DNA of 64,000 nt from Ruminobacter sp964520475 (GTDB taxonomy: Bacteria; Pseudomonadota; Gammaproteobacteria; Enterobacterales; Succinivibrionaceae). Positions within the stretch are counted from its first letter, which is position 1. The number at the start of each line of letters is the position of its first letter. Location: contig CAZFNS010000008.1 in the NCBI GenBank assembly GCA_964520475.1, positions 1-64,000 of the forward strand, written 5' to 3'. A program made the translations under genes and the position numbers. Under the pieces are notes generated by a model. It was not told where the DNA came from and made no database searches. It saw nothing but the letters and a program-made list of their open reading frames with translations. Shown here in pieces: positions 1 to 8,288 of the stretch.

Positions 1-411
1 CGGAAAGCCGCCGAGGAGAAGGCCCGGCAGGAGAAGTTAGCCAGGCAGGAAGCCGAGCGGAAAGCCGCCGAAGAAAAAGCGCGCAAGGAACAGCTCGCCA
101 AACTTGAGGAGGCGAAACGGGTCGAAGCCCGGATAAAGGATTCCGGCAGGGAGTTCGCCGGTCTGAACGACGCCCATTACACCGTGCAGCTCGTGGCCAC
201 CTCCAGAAAGGAGGAAGCCTACAGAATAGCCGAGCTCGCCGGGAATTCATGGGTGCTTTACAGGCCGAAAGACAAACAGTATATTGTCATGCACGGCGAT
301 TTTAACGATCGCGCGGCAGCCGCCAAATCCATCGCGTCGCTGCCGGCGTCAATCAGAAAGGCCAAACCGTGGGCCAAAAACGTGGCGGCGGTGAAAAAGG
401 AAATTCAATGA
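1..411 (+). CDS. damX: SPOR-domain cell-division protein, DamX-like (C-terminal fragment)
   Basis: The open frame runs in from the left edge, so the N-terminus is missing. The first 45 or so visible residues are a charged Ala/Lys/Glu/Arg-rich helix of the kind that links a membrane anchor to a periplasmic domain. The last 75 residues begin YTVQLVATS and match a SPOR domain, which binds denuded septal peptidoglycan in division proteins. DamX assignment rests mainly on context: in E. coli damX lies just upstream of dam-rpe-gph-trpS, and here rpe overlaps its stop codon (ATGA) and trpS follows. The SPOR class is secure; DamX rather than another SPOR protein is inference. Confidence 0.75.
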   Translation, partial: RKAAEEKARQEKLARQEAERKAAEEKARKEQLAKLEEAKRVEARIKDSGREFAGLNDAHYTVQLVATSRKEEAYRIAELAGNSWVLYRPKDKQYIVMHGDFNDRAAAAKSIASLPASIRKAKPWAKNVAAVKKEIQ

Positions 412-1079
412 AATATTTAATCGCTCCTTCAATTTTGTCGGCGGATCTCGCCCGCCTCGGCGAGGAAGTCAGGAATGTGCTGGACGCGGGCGCGGACGTG
501 GTGCATTTCGACGTCATGGACAATCACTATGTGCCCAATCTCACCTTCGGGCCCCAAATCTGCGCCGCGCTGCGCAAATACGGGATCACCGCCCCCATAG
601 ACGCCCACCTGATGGTAACGCCCGTCGACGAACTGATCGGCAGTTTCGCCGACGCCGGAGCCGACAGCGTCACTTTTCATCCCGAGGCGTCGCGCCACGT
701 CGACCGTTCCCTCCAGCTGATTAAAAACAGGGGATGCAAGGCGGGGCTGGCGCTCAATCCCGCCACGCCGCTCGAGGTCCTCGATTACGTCTGGGACAAA
801 CTGGACATGGTGGTGATCATGTCCGTCAACCCCGGATTCGGCGGGCAGAGTTTCATCCCCTCCGCGCTCGGGAAAATCGCGGATCTGAAGCGGCGGGCCG
901 CGGCGAACGGCCGGGACGATCTGATCATCGAAGTCGACGGCGGCGTCAAGCCGGCGAATATCGCCGCGATCGCGGCCGCCGGGGCGAACATGTTCGTGGC
1001 CGGTTCCGCGATATTCGGGAGCGGCGACTACCGCGGGGTCATCGCCGACATGCGCGCGCGTCTCGGGGCCGCCGGGTAA
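408..1079 (+). CDS. rpe: Ribulose-phosphate 3-epimerase
   Basis: Interconverts ribulose 5-phosphate and xylulose 5-phosphate in the non-oxidative pentose phosphate pathway, in the cytoplasm. The 223-residue product has the usual family length and TIM-barrel landmarks: the APSILSAD start, the metal-site HFDVMDN stretch, DAHLMV, the MSVNPGFGGQ loop and EVDGGV near the end. The ATG overlaps the stop of the DamX-like gene by ATGA, and an AAGGAA Shine-Dalgarno lies at about 396, which fixes the start. It is probably co-transcribed and translationally coupled with the upstream gene. dam and gph, its usual E. coli neighbours, are absent here. Confidence 0.96.
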   Translation: MKYLIAPSILSADLARLGEEVRNVLDAGADVVHFDVMDNHYVPNLTFGPQICAALRKYGITAPIDAHLMVTPVDELIGSFADAGADSVTFHPEASRHVDRSLQLIKNRGCKAGLALNPATPLEVLDYVWDKLDMVVIMSVNPGFGGQSFIPSALGKIADLKRRAAANGRDDLIIEVDGGVKPANIAAIAAAGANMFVAGSAIFGSGDYRGVIADMRARLGAAG

Positions 1080-1119
1080 GACCCGGTTCCGCGGCGGTTC
1101 CCGCCCCGCGCCCGCGATA

Positions 1120-1146
1120 TTGACAACGGCCTAAAAGTAGTATAAT
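1120..1146 (+). promoter_or_regulatory. Sigma-70 promoter for trpS
   Basis: A perfect TTGACA (1120-1125) is followed by a perfect TATAAT (1141-1146). The 15-bp spacer is short, so strength is uncertain. It lies in the 313-bp gap after rpe and would give trpS a leader of about 240 nt. Confidence 0.6.
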
Positions 1147-1172
1147 TTTGAAAATCCGCCGGCGGAAACGGT

Positions 1173-1198
1173 CCGGCGGAGCGCGTCCGCTCCGCCGG
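1173..1198 (+). other. trpS leader hairpin 1
   Basis: A perfect 11-bp stem (CCGGCGGAGCG / CGCTCCGCCGG) with a CGTC loop starts about 20 nt after the predicted transcription start. It has no U-tract, so it is not a normal terminator. It could stabilise the mRNA or compete with the second leader hairpin. Confidence 0.55.
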
Positions 1199-1318
1199 GT
1201 GAAAACTTCGAACCCGGACGGCTTCACGGGATTCCGGGATCCGTTCCCTCCTCATTCCGCGACGACGCCGGCATACCGGGTTCGGCGCGGGCGGCCGGCG
1301 CCGGCGGCTTTAATCTCG

Positions 1319-1369
1319 TTTCGCGGAATTCGTCCCGGGTGTCTCCGCCCGGGGAACGGAGCCGCGAAA
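1319..1369 (+). other. trpS leader hairpin 2 (nested inverted repeat)
   Basis: Outer arms TTTCGCGG (1319-1326) and CCGCGAAA (1362-1369) enclose inner arms CCCGGG (1334-1339 and 1348-1353). The structure ends in TTTT, 24 nt before the trpS start. It could act as an attenuator or cover the ribosome site. No Trp-codon leader peptide is visible, so the mechanism is unknown. The rest of 1080-1392 holds no gene. Confidence 0.45.
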
Positions 1370-1392
1370 TTTTAATCAGGATTCGGTTTAAC

Positions 1393-2391
1393 ATGAAGGA
1401 AATTGTATTCAGCGCGGCTCAGCCATCCGGGGAATTATCGATCGGCAACTACATCGGGGCCCTGAGCCAGTGGGTCAGAATGCAGGACGAGTACGACTGC
1501 GTGTACAGTGTGGTCGACGAGCACGCCATAACGGTGCGCCAGGATCCGGACACGCTCCGCGAGGCCAGCTACAACACCCTGGCTCTCTATCTCGCCGCCG
1601 GCATCGACCCCGGGAAATGCATCCTGTTCCTCCAGTCCCACGTCCCGGCGCACGCGCAGCTCGCGTGGGTCCTCAACTGCTACACCCAGATGGGCGAGCT
1701 GAGCCGGATGACCCAGTTCAAGGACAAGTCGCAGCGCTACGGCAACGCCGGCACCACGGCGGGCCTTTTCGACTATCCCGTCCTCATGGCCGCGGATATC
1801 CTGCTGTACCGGGCGGGTCTGGTGCCCGTGGGGGACGACCAGCTCCAGCATCTCGAGCTCACCCGGGACGTCGCCTTCAGATTCAACAATATTTACGGCG
1901 ATATCTTCGTGCTGCCGAAGGGATTCGTGCCCGGAGCCGGCGGCCGCGTGATGAGCCTGCAGGATCCCCTGAAGAAGATGTCCAAATCCGACGACAACCG
2001 GAACAACGTGATTACGATGCTGGAGGATCCGAAAAGCATCGTCAAAAAGCTCAAGAGAGCCGTCACCGACTCCGACGACCCGCCCGTGGTGCGTTACGAC
2101 TGGGAAAACAAGCCGGGAGTTTCCAACCTGCTCGATCTGATGAGCGCGGCGACCGGCCGGCCGGTCGGGGAATTGACGGAGCATTTCGCGGGCAAAATGT
2201 ACGGCCAGTTCAAAGCCGAGGTCGCCGACGCGGTGGTGGCGCTGCTCGAGCCCGTGCAGCGCCGGTACCGGGAATACCGCGCCGACGAAGCCTACCTGAG
2301 GGAAGTGTTCGCGAACGGCGCCGCCCGGGCTTCGGAACGGGCCCAGACCATGCTCGACCGGGTTTACAGGGCCGTGGGTTTTATCGTGTAG
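1393..2391 (+). CDS. trpS: Tryptophanyl-tRNA synthetase
   Basis: Charges tRNA-Trp with tryptophan using ATP; class I cytoplasmic synthetase. The 332-residue product has family length. The HIGH-equivalent is SIGNYIG near residue 17 and the KMSKS loop is KKMSKSDDNRNN. The ATG at 1393 is chosen because the conserved N-terminus (MKEIVFSAAQPSG) starts there and an AGGA lies 11 nt upstream; an in-frame extension to 1339 would add non-conserved residues. It has its own promoter and a structured leader. gph, which separates rpe and trpS in E. coli, is missing. Confidence 0.97.
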   Translation: MKEIVFSAAQPSGELSIGNYIGALSQWVRMQDEYDCVYSVVDEHAITVRQDPDTLREASYNTLALYLAAGIDPGKCILFLQSHVPAHAQLAWVLNCYTQMGELSRMTQFKDKSQRYGNAGTTAGLFDYPVLMAADILLYRAGLVPVGDDQLQHLELTRDVAFRFNNIYGDIFVLPKGFVPGAGGRVMSLQDPLKKMSKSDDNRNNVITMLEDPKSIVKKLKRAVTDSDDPPVVRYDWENKPGVSNLLDLMSAATGRPVGELTEHFAGKMYGQFKAEVADAVVALLEPVQRRYREYRADEAYLREVFANGAARASERAQTMLDRVYRAVGFIV

Positions 2392-2424
2392 GTTCCGGCG
2401 CGGCCGGCCGGCGGGGACATTCGC

Positions 2425-3558
2425 ATGCAGAGAGTTGTGGGCGGTTTATTGCTGGCGGCGGCCGCGGGCGCCGTCATACTGTTCGCCGCGCGCGGCCCGG
2501 CCCTTTTCCATCGCGCGCCCGCCGCCGGGGAGCAGGCGCCGGTAAGATCCGTGAAGACCGCCGAGGTGGAATATTCGTCCGCCGGGATCCGCCTGCCGAT
2601 CGTCGGGCGGGTGCGCGCCAACAACTCCATCGAGATTACCTCCGAGGTGACCGGCCGGGTCGCCGAGGTGAAGGTGAGCCCCACGCAGTCCGTCAAAAAA
2701 GGCGACCTCCTCATCCAGCTGGAAAACAACCGCCAGAAGGCTCTTTTGCGGGAAGCGGAGTACGTGCTCAAAAATTACCTGCGCCGCCTCGAACTGGCCT
2801 CCAAACTCATCAACCGGGGCGCGGTCAGCCAGGATTCTTACGAACAGCTGCAGGCTTCCGTGAACAGCCAGCGCGCCCTGGTCGACGCCAGAAAAGCCGA
2901 GCTCGACGACCGGGTGATCTACGCCCCCTTCGACGGGGTGGTGAGCCTGCATAACCTGACCGCGGGGCAGCTCGTCAAACCCGGCAACGTGCTCCTGCAG
3001 CTCGATGACATCAGCCGGGTCTACGTGGACTTCCCCGTTCCCGAGCGCTTTCTGTCGAAAATAGTGATCGGGCAGGAGGTCACCGCCGTGACGGACGCGT
3101 GGCCGGGCCATATCTTCAGCGGCCGGGTCAGACAGATCGACACCCACGTCGACGCCGACACCCTCGACGTGGGGGTGCGCATCTACTTCGAAAACCCCGA
3201 GCTCAAGCTGCTCGACGGCATGATGCTCGCGGTCAGCCTCAACCTGGCCTCCGAGAAACTGCCCGTGATTCCCCTGAAGTCCCTGGTCTATTCCGGCGAC
3301 GACCGCTACGTGTTCGTGGTGGACGACGAGCGCCGGGTGTTCAGGAGGAAGGTGACGCTCGGGGCGGTTAACGGAGCCATGGCCGCGATCACCCAGGGTC
3401 TGCGCGTCGGCGCCGAAATCGTGGTCGAGGGGACGGACGGTCTGCGCGACGGGGACGCCGTGGCCGTGATCAGGCAGGACGACCTTGAGGCCGCGGACGA
3501 CCGCACGCCGCTGCTTAAAAAGAAAGACCGGAAAAACACGAAGGACAAGATGCTGTGA
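2425..3558 (+). CDS. RND efflux periplasmic adaptor (membrane fusion protein)
   Basis: A 377-residue membrane fusion protein that would bridge an inner-membrane RND pump to an outer-membrane channel. It starts with a hydrophobic anchor or signal (residues 5-25). A split lipoyl/biotinyl-like domain follows, including EITSEVTGRVAEV and VIYAPFDGVV, with a short helical hairpin between the halves. Then come beta-barrel and membrane-proximal domains, and a Lys-rich tail. The stop overlaps the start of the pump gene (GTGA), so the two are translationally coupled. No repressor or outer-membrane partner is adjacent. It resembles MexE/VexG-type adaptors, but substrate cannot be read from sequence. Confidence 0.88.
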   Translation: MQRVVGGLLLAAAAGAVILFAARGPALFHRAPAAGEQAPVRSVKTAEVEYSSAGIRLPIVGRVRANNSIEITSEVTGRVAEVKVSPTQSVKKGDLLIQLENNRQKALLREAEYVLKNYLRRLELASKLINRGAVSQDSYEQLQASVNSQRALVDARKAELDDRVIYAPFDGVVSLHNLTAGQLVKPGNVLLQLDDISRVYVDFPVPERFLSKIVIGQEVTAVTDAWPGHIFSGRVRQIDTHVDADTLDVGVRIYFENPELKLLDGMMLAVSLNLASEKLPVIPLKSLVYSGDDRYVFVVDDERRVFRRKVTLGAVNGAMAAITQGLRVGAEIVVEGTDGLRDGDAVAVIRQDDLEAADDRTPLLKKKDRKNTKDKML

Positions 3559-6500
3559 TTCTGAGCGAGGTGTCGATAAAGCGTCCCGTGCTGGCGGCGG
3601 TGGCGAACGTGCTCCTGCTGGTGCTGGGCGTCATCTGCTTCTTCCGCCTCCCCGTCCGCGAGCTTCCCGCAATCGACTATCCTTCCCTGACCATCCTGAC
3701 CGACTACCCCGGGGCGTCTCCCGAGGTAATCGAGTCGCGGGTCACCCGGGTGATCGAAAACGAGCTCTCGGGCATTTCCGGCATCAACGTCATCATCTCC
3801 AACAGCCGGAACGGCCGTTCGTGGATCTCCATCGAGTTCAAGCCCTCCAAAGACATGCTCGAGGCGGTTTCGGACGCCCGCGACGCGGTTTCCCGGGCGC
3901 GCAAAAGACTTCCCGACGACATCGAGGAGCCGGTGGTCACCAGAGACAACGGCGACGGCGAGGTGGTGCTCTGGCTCAATCTCTCCAGTTCGGTCATGGA
4001 CCGCGTGAGCCTGTCCGACTACGCGTCGAACGTGCTGGAGAAGAACCTCAGCCTGGTCGACGGGGTTTCCCAGATAGAACTCGTCGGGGCTCTCGAAAAA
4101 GTCATGTACGTGAGCCTGAACCCGCAGAAGATGGCCGCCATGGGGGTGACCGTCGAGGATATAATCGAGTCGATCGGCAAGGAGAACATCGAATTGCCGA
4201 GCGGGGAGATCAGGAACCAGGACATGGTTTTCCCGGTACAGATCAAAAGGCTGTACACCGACGACAAAAGCTTTGAGCTGCTCCCCGTGCGCCACAGCGG
4301 ATCCGACCGGACGATCCGCCTGAGGGAGGTGGCGTCCGTCGAGGCCAAGGCCAAGAACGAGGAAAGCTTCTACCACCGCAACGGCATATCCAGCATCGGC
4401 GTCGGCGTGATCCCCCAGTCCAACGCCAATCCGCTCGACGTGTCCGCCAACATCCGGGCCAAGGTCGGGGAACTGAAGCGCTATATCCCGGAAGGCCTCA
4501 GTCTGGACGTCGATTACGACAGCACGGTCTATATCCGCAGTTCGATAGCGGAGGTTTACGACACCCTCGGCATCACCGTGATCCTGGTGATCGCCGTGCT
4601 TTACCTGTTTATCGGCTCCTGGAACACGACCCTGATACCGGCGCTGACCGTGCCCCTGTCGCTGGTCGCCTCGTTCACCGGGGCGTATTTCTTCGGCTTT
4701 TCGATCAATATCATAACCCTGCTGAGCCTCATCCTCGCCATAGGACTGGTCGTGGACGACGCCATCGTCATGGTCGAGAACGTCTCCTTCCACCTCAAGA
4801 GGGGCGAGGGGGTGCTCGCGGCGTGCTGGAACGGCTCGAGGGAGGTGGGCTTCGCGATAGTGTCGACGTCGGCGGTGCTCATCACCATCTTTCTGCCCCT
4901 GGTCTTCATGCAGGGCGTGACCGGCAAAATGTTCATCGAGTTCGCCGTGCTGCTGTCCCTCGCGGTGTTCTTTTCCGGATTCACGGCCCTGACGCTCAGC
5001 CCGGCGCTGTGCGGGATAATCCTGCGGCCGGCGGGGGAGGGCGGCCGCCTTTCCCGGCTGCTCGACCGGGTGATCGGCGCCTTGGAAAGGGTGTACGGCG
5101 CCTTCCTGCGCCGGACCCTCCGGAAAATATACATTTACCCGCTCGCGTTCCTGGCCGTGGCCGGGCTGATGACGCTGCTCTACCGGGCCATTCCCCACCA
5201 GCTGAGCCCGGTGGAGGACCGCGGCGTGGTCTATATCTACGCTCTCGGCGAGGAAGGCGCGAGCATCCACCGCATGAAGAGAAGCATGCTGGCGCTCGAG
5301 GAGCGGATTATGCCGTTCGTCGGACAGGGCACGGTGAAATCGGTCAGTTTCAGCACGCCCTCCCTGGGGCAGGGAACGGATCAGAGCGGCTTCGTGGTCA
5401 TCCAGCTCGAGGACTGGGACAAGCGGACCGTGTCCGCCTCCGAGTTTATCCGCGTGCTGAACAAAAAGCTCCGGGACATCGCCGACATGAAGGTCTACGT
5501 CTACCAGCCGGGGTTCCGGGGCAAGCAGGGCTCCCCCGTGCGCTACGTGATTAAGGGACCCGGCTACGCCGGGATCCAGGCGGCCGCGATGAAACTGGTG
5601 AAAGACGGGCTCGAGGCCGGCGTCATCATCAACCCGGACACCAACTACAGCGAAAGGACGCCGGAAATCGAAGCGGTCATCGACAGCAATCGGGCCACCG
5701 TGCTCGGCGTGACCATGTCGGACATTTCGCAGGCTCTGCAGACCTACCTCGGGGGTACCTCGTACACGACGTACGTGGAAAACGACGAGGAGTACAACGT
5801 CTACCTGAGAGCCGACGAGAAGCTGTTCCGGGACATCACCGACATCGCCGCCCTGAACATCAGGACCGGGTCGGGGAAAATGGTCCCGCTCGGCAGCGTC
5901 GCCGAATTCAAGCTGGTGGCGCGGGCCCGGAAGCTGCCCCATTTCGACCGGATGAAGGCCGTGACCGTTTCGGCCCACCCGGCCGGAGACAAAAGCCTCG
6001 GCGACGTGCTCGACTGGATGGACGAATGGAGCCGGGACAACCTCGACCGGAGCATAAGCATTTCCCTCGACGGCGAGTCCCGGAGTTTCCGGGAGAGCGA
6101 GAACGAAATGATGGCGGTGTTCCTGCTCGCGGTGCTGGTTACCTACCTGGTGCTGGCGGCGCAGTTCGAGAGCCTGGTGCATCCGGTCGCGATTATGGTG
6201 ACCATCCCGCTCGGCATCTTCGGCGGACTGCTCGGGCTGTGGATAACGGGTCTCACCCTGAACATCTACAGCGAGATCGGCCTGCTGCTCCTGGTGGGCA
6301 TGGTGACCAAGAACGGCATCCTGATCGTGGAATTCGCCAACCAGCTGCGCCGCACCGCCGATCTGTACGAGGCGGCGGTGCGGGCGTCCGTGCGCCGGCT
6401 GAAGCCCATCCTGATGACGTCCTTCACCGCCGTGGCCGGAGCGATCCCGCTGATCCTCGCCGACGGCCCGGGCTTCGAAAGCCGCCGGGCCGTGGGGACG

Positions 6501-6668
6501 GTGATATTTTTCGGGATGAGCGCGGCCACCTTCATCACCCTGGTCGTGCTGCCGGGCTTTTACTTTATCCTGGCGCGGCTGGCCGGAAACCCCGGGGAGC
6601 GCGAGGCCAGGCTCGTGCGGGAACTCGGGGAGTCGTCGGCGCGCGACTGGAAGAGGCAAAGCAGCTGA
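3555..6668 (+). CDS. RND multidrug efflux transporter, HAE1 family
   Basis: A 1037-residue proton-driven inner-membrane pump of the AcrB/MexF type, of normal length. It has a first transmembrane helix near residues 10-28, two large periplasmic loops and two sets of six helices. The proton-relay acids are present in TM4 (GLVVDDAIVMVEN), and the conserved TM10 Lys/Asn is in MVTKNGILIVEF. The GTG at 3555 overlaps the adaptor stop. No outer-membrane factor gene follows, so it probably uses a TolC-like channel encoded elsewhere. The 3' end lies almost on top of the argD operator, with no clear terminator between. Confidence 0.92.
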   Translation: MILSEVSIKRPVLAAVANVLLLVLGVICFFRLPVRELPAIDYPSLTILTDYPGASPEVIESRVTRVIENELSGISGINVIISNSRNGRSWISIEFKPSKDMLEAVSDARDAVSRARKRLPDDIEEPVVTRDNGDGEVVLWLNLSSSVMDRVSLSDYASNVLEKNLSLVDGVSQIELVGALEKVMYVSLNPQKMAAMGVTVEDIIESIGKENIELPSGEIRNQDMVFPVQIKRLYTDDKSFELLPVRHSGSDRTIRLREVASVEAKAKNEESFYHRNGISSIGVGVIPQSNANPLDVSANIRAKVGELKRYIPEGLSLDVDYDSTVYIRSSIAEVYDTLGITVILVIAVLYLFIGSWNTTLIPALTVPLSLVASFTGAYFFGFSINIITLLSLILAIGLVVDDAIVMVENVSFHLKRGEGVLAACWNGSREVGFAIVSTSAVLITIFLPLVFMQGVTGKMFIEFAVLLSLAVFFSGFTALTLSPALCGIILRPAGEGGRLSRLLDRVIGALERVYGAFLRRTLRKIYIYPLAFLAVAGLMTLLYRAIPHQLSPVEDRGVVYIYALGEEGASIHRMKRSMLALEERIMPFVGQGTVKSVSFSTPSLGQGTDQSGFVVIQLEDWDKRTVSASEFIRVLNKKLRDIADMKVYVYQPGFRGKQGSPVRYVIKGPGYAGIQAAAMKLVKDGLEAGVIINPDTNYSERTPEIEAVIDSNRATVLGVTMSDISQALQTYLGGTSYTTYVENDEEYNVYLRADEKLFRDITDIAALNIRTGSGKMVPLGSVAEFKLVARARKLPHFDRMKAVTVSAHPAGDKSLGDVLDWMDEWSRDNLDRSISISLDGESRSFRESENEMMAVFLLAVLVTYLVLAAQFESLVHPVAIMVTIPLGIFGGLLGLWITGLTLNIYSEIGLLLLVGMVTKNGILIVEFANQLRRTADLYEAAVRASVRRLKPILMTSFTAVAGAIPLILADGPGFESRRAVGTVIFFGMSAATFITLVVLPGFYFILARLAGNPGEREARLVRELGESSARDWKRQSS

Positions 6669-6670
6669 TT

Positions 6671-6709
6671 TGTGAATATTTATTCATAAATATTGAATAA
6701 ATATTTGAT
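6671..6709 (+). promoter_or_regulatory. Tandem ARG boxes (ArgR operator) upstream of argD
   Basis: Box 1 (6671-6688, TGTGAATATTTATTCATA) fits the wnTGAATwwwwATTCAnw consensus perfectly. Box 2 (6692-6709) keeps TGAAT and the AT-rich centre but has ATTTG instead of ATTCA. The 3-bp gap between boxes is the classic spacing for an ArgR hexamer. Box 2 overlaps the -35 element of argD, which predicts arginine-dependent repression. Confidence 0.85.
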
Positions 6710-6721
6710 TTTGTTTACAAT
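6693..6721 (+). promoter_or_regulatory. Sigma-70 promoter for argD
   Basis: TTGAAT (6693-6698), a 17-bp spacer and TACAAT (6716-6721). The -35 lies inside the second ARG box. A CGGGAACC/GGTTCCCG hairpin (6732-6750) follows close to the expected transcript start. Confidence 0.7.
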
Positions 6722-6796
6722 CTCACAGCGGCGGGAACCCGCGGTTCCCGGCCGCGCCGGCGCGGGCCGGATTACGACGTCAGAGGGGTACGTATT

Positions 6797-7996
6797 ATGA
6801 GTGAAGTTACCAGGGCCGATTTCGACAAATATCTTATGGGCGTTTACTGCCCGGCTCCCTTCGTGGCCGCGCGGGGCGAGGGCTCGCGCTTCTGGGACGA
6901 CGCCGGCCGGGAATACGTCGATTTCGGCGGCGGCATCGCCGTCAACGCCTTCGGCCACTGCAATCCCGAGATCGTCGCCGCGCTCGCGGAGCAGGCGGGC
7001 AGGCTCTGGCACATTTCCAACTACATGTGCACGGAGCCGGCCATAACGCTCGCCAAGAGACTTACGGAAAGCACTTTCGCGGACAAGGTGTTCTTCGCGA
7101 ATTCGGGCGGCGAGGCCAACGAGGCCGCCCTCAAGCTGGCCCGCCGCTACGCCTACGAGAAGAGCGGACCGGAAAAGTCGCAGATTATTTCCTTCCTCGG
7201 CAGTTTCCACGGCCGGACCCTCTTCGACGTCACCGTCGGCGGCCAGGCGAAGTACCGCGAAGGCTTCGGCCCGCTGCCGGGCGGAGTCGCGTACGCCCGG
7301 TACAACAGCCTCGACGACGTGAGGGCGCTGATCTCCCGGGAAAAAACCTGCGCGGTCATCATGGAGCCGATTCTGGGAGAGGGCGGCATCGTCCCGGCCG
7401 AGCCGGAATTCATCCGGGGCGTGCGGGAACTGTGCGACGAAAACGACGCGCTGCTCGTATTCGACGAGGTGCAGACGGGCTTCGGCCGGACCGGCCGGTT
7501 CTACGCCTACCAGCTCTACGGCGTCGTCCCGGACATCATGACCTCCGCCAAAGGCCTCGGCGCGGGCATCGCCATCGGCGCGGTGCTGGCGCGGGAAGAG
7601 GTCGCCCGGGTCTTCAAGCCGGGCATGCACGGCACGACCTTCGGGGGCAACCCGCTGGCGACGGCGGTCGGCTGCCGCTCCTTCGAACTGGTCAGCCGGC
7701 CCGGGTTCCTGGAGAGCGTCGAGGCGAAGGGACGGCTGTTCCGTGACCATTACGCAAAGCTCAACGCGAAATACGGGTGTTTTAAGGAGATCCGCGGCGC
7801 GGGCCTGATGCTGGGCGCCGAGCTCAAAGATCCGGATCTGCTCAGGAAAATAACCGCCGAGTGCCTGAAGCAGGGGCTCTTCGTGCTGACCGCGGGCAGC
7901 GGCGTCGTCAGGACCGTGCCGGCGCTCAACATCGGAGAAGACGACATCGCCCTGGGCTTCGAGCGCATGGACAAGGCGCTCGGGATCGTTCTGTAA
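6797..7996 (+). CDS. argD: Acetylornithine / succinyldiaminopimelate aminotransferase
   Basis: A PLP-dependent class III aminotransferase acting in arginine synthesis (N-acetylornithine) and probably lysine synthesis (succinyl-DAP). The 399-residue product has family length. It has NSGGEANEAALKLAR, the SFHGRT phosphate-site motif, FDEVQTGFGRTG with the PLP-contacting Asp, and the Schiff-base lysine in TSAKGLGAG. ARG boxes upstream support an arginine-regulated role rather than a catabolic AstC role. The stop lies one base before an assembly gap; the last 55 bases are repeated after the gap as an overlap artefact, so the gene itself is complete. crp lies nearby and convergent, as argD and crp are neighbours in E. 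coli. Confidence 0.95.
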   Translation: MSEVTRADFDKYLMGVYCPAPFVAARGEGSRFWDDAGREYVDFGGGIAVNAFGHCNPEIVAALAEQAGRLWHISNYMCTEPAITLAKRLTESTFADKVFFANSGGEANEAALKLARRYAYEKSGPEKSQIISFLGSFHGRTLFDVTVGGQAKYREGFGPLPGGVAYARYNSLDDVRALISREKTCAVIMEPILGEGGIVPAEPEFIRGVRELCDENDALLVFDEVQTGFGRTGRFYAYQLYGVVPDIMTSAKGLGAGIAIGAVLAREEVARVFKPGMHGTTFGGNPLATAVGCRSFELVSRPGFLESVEAKGRLFRDHYAKLNAKYGCFKEIRGAGLMLGAELKDPDLLRKITAECLKQGLFVLTAGSGVVRTVPALNIGEDDIALGFERMDKALGIVL

Positions 7997-8152
7997 GNNN
8001 NNNNNNNNNNNNNNNNNNNNNNNNNNNNNNNNNNNNNNNNNNNNNNNNNNNNNNNNNNNNNNNNNNNNNNNNNNNNNNNNNNNNNNNNNNNNNNNNNGAC
8101 ATCGCCCTGGGCTTCGAGCGCATGGACAAGGCGCTCGGGATCGTTCTGTAAG
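7943..8152. repeat. Assembly gap 1 flanked by an identical 55-bp contig overlap
   Basis: Bases 7943-7997 and 8098-8152 are identical over 55 bp and flank exactly 100 Ns (7998-8097). The same 55-bp/100-N pattern recurs at 19141-19350. This is the signature of two contigs joined by a scaffolder although they overlap by one k-mer. The true sequence most likely has a single copy and no gap. Confidence 0.9.
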
Positions 8153-8176
8153 GGCGGGCTCCCGCCCGCGCGCGGC

Positions 8177-8203
8177 AAAGCCGGCCTCCCCGGGGCCGGC
8201 TTT
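8177..8203 (+). terminator. Hairpin downstream of argD
   Basis: AAAGCCGGCC / GGCCGGCTTT, a 10-bp stem with a 7-nt loop, followed only by TTT. It is probably the argD terminator, though its U-tract is short. Confidence 0.6.
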
Positions 8204-8238
8204 CCTGCGCCCGGAAGAGCGGGCGGCGCGCGACGGGC

Positions 8239-8273
8239 AAAAAAGAAGGCCGCGCCAAGGCGCGGCCTTCTTT
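8239..8273 (-). terminator. crp terminator (probably bidirectional)
   Basis: A 15-bp perfect stem (8242-8256 / 8259-8273) with an AA loop. On the minus strand the stem runs into T residues (8244-8239), just past the crp stop. On the plus strand it would also stop readthrough from argD. Confidence 0.85.
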
Positions 8274-8288
8274 CCGGGGATCTTACCG

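Noticed and set aside
1148..1375. Leader peptide before trpS
   Set aside because: The open frame has no Trp codon cluster and no ribosome site; hairpins are the better explanation.
3306..6659. A 1117-codon open frame antisense to the RND pump
   Set aside because: It lies wholly opposite a clear HAE1 transporter and its composition (His, Asp, Gln, Arg-rich) is that of a shadow frame in GC-rich DNA.
7943..8152. Tandem duplication of the end of argD
   Set aside because: The exact 55-bp length, the 100-N spacer and the identical pattern at 19141-19350 point to an assembly artefact.
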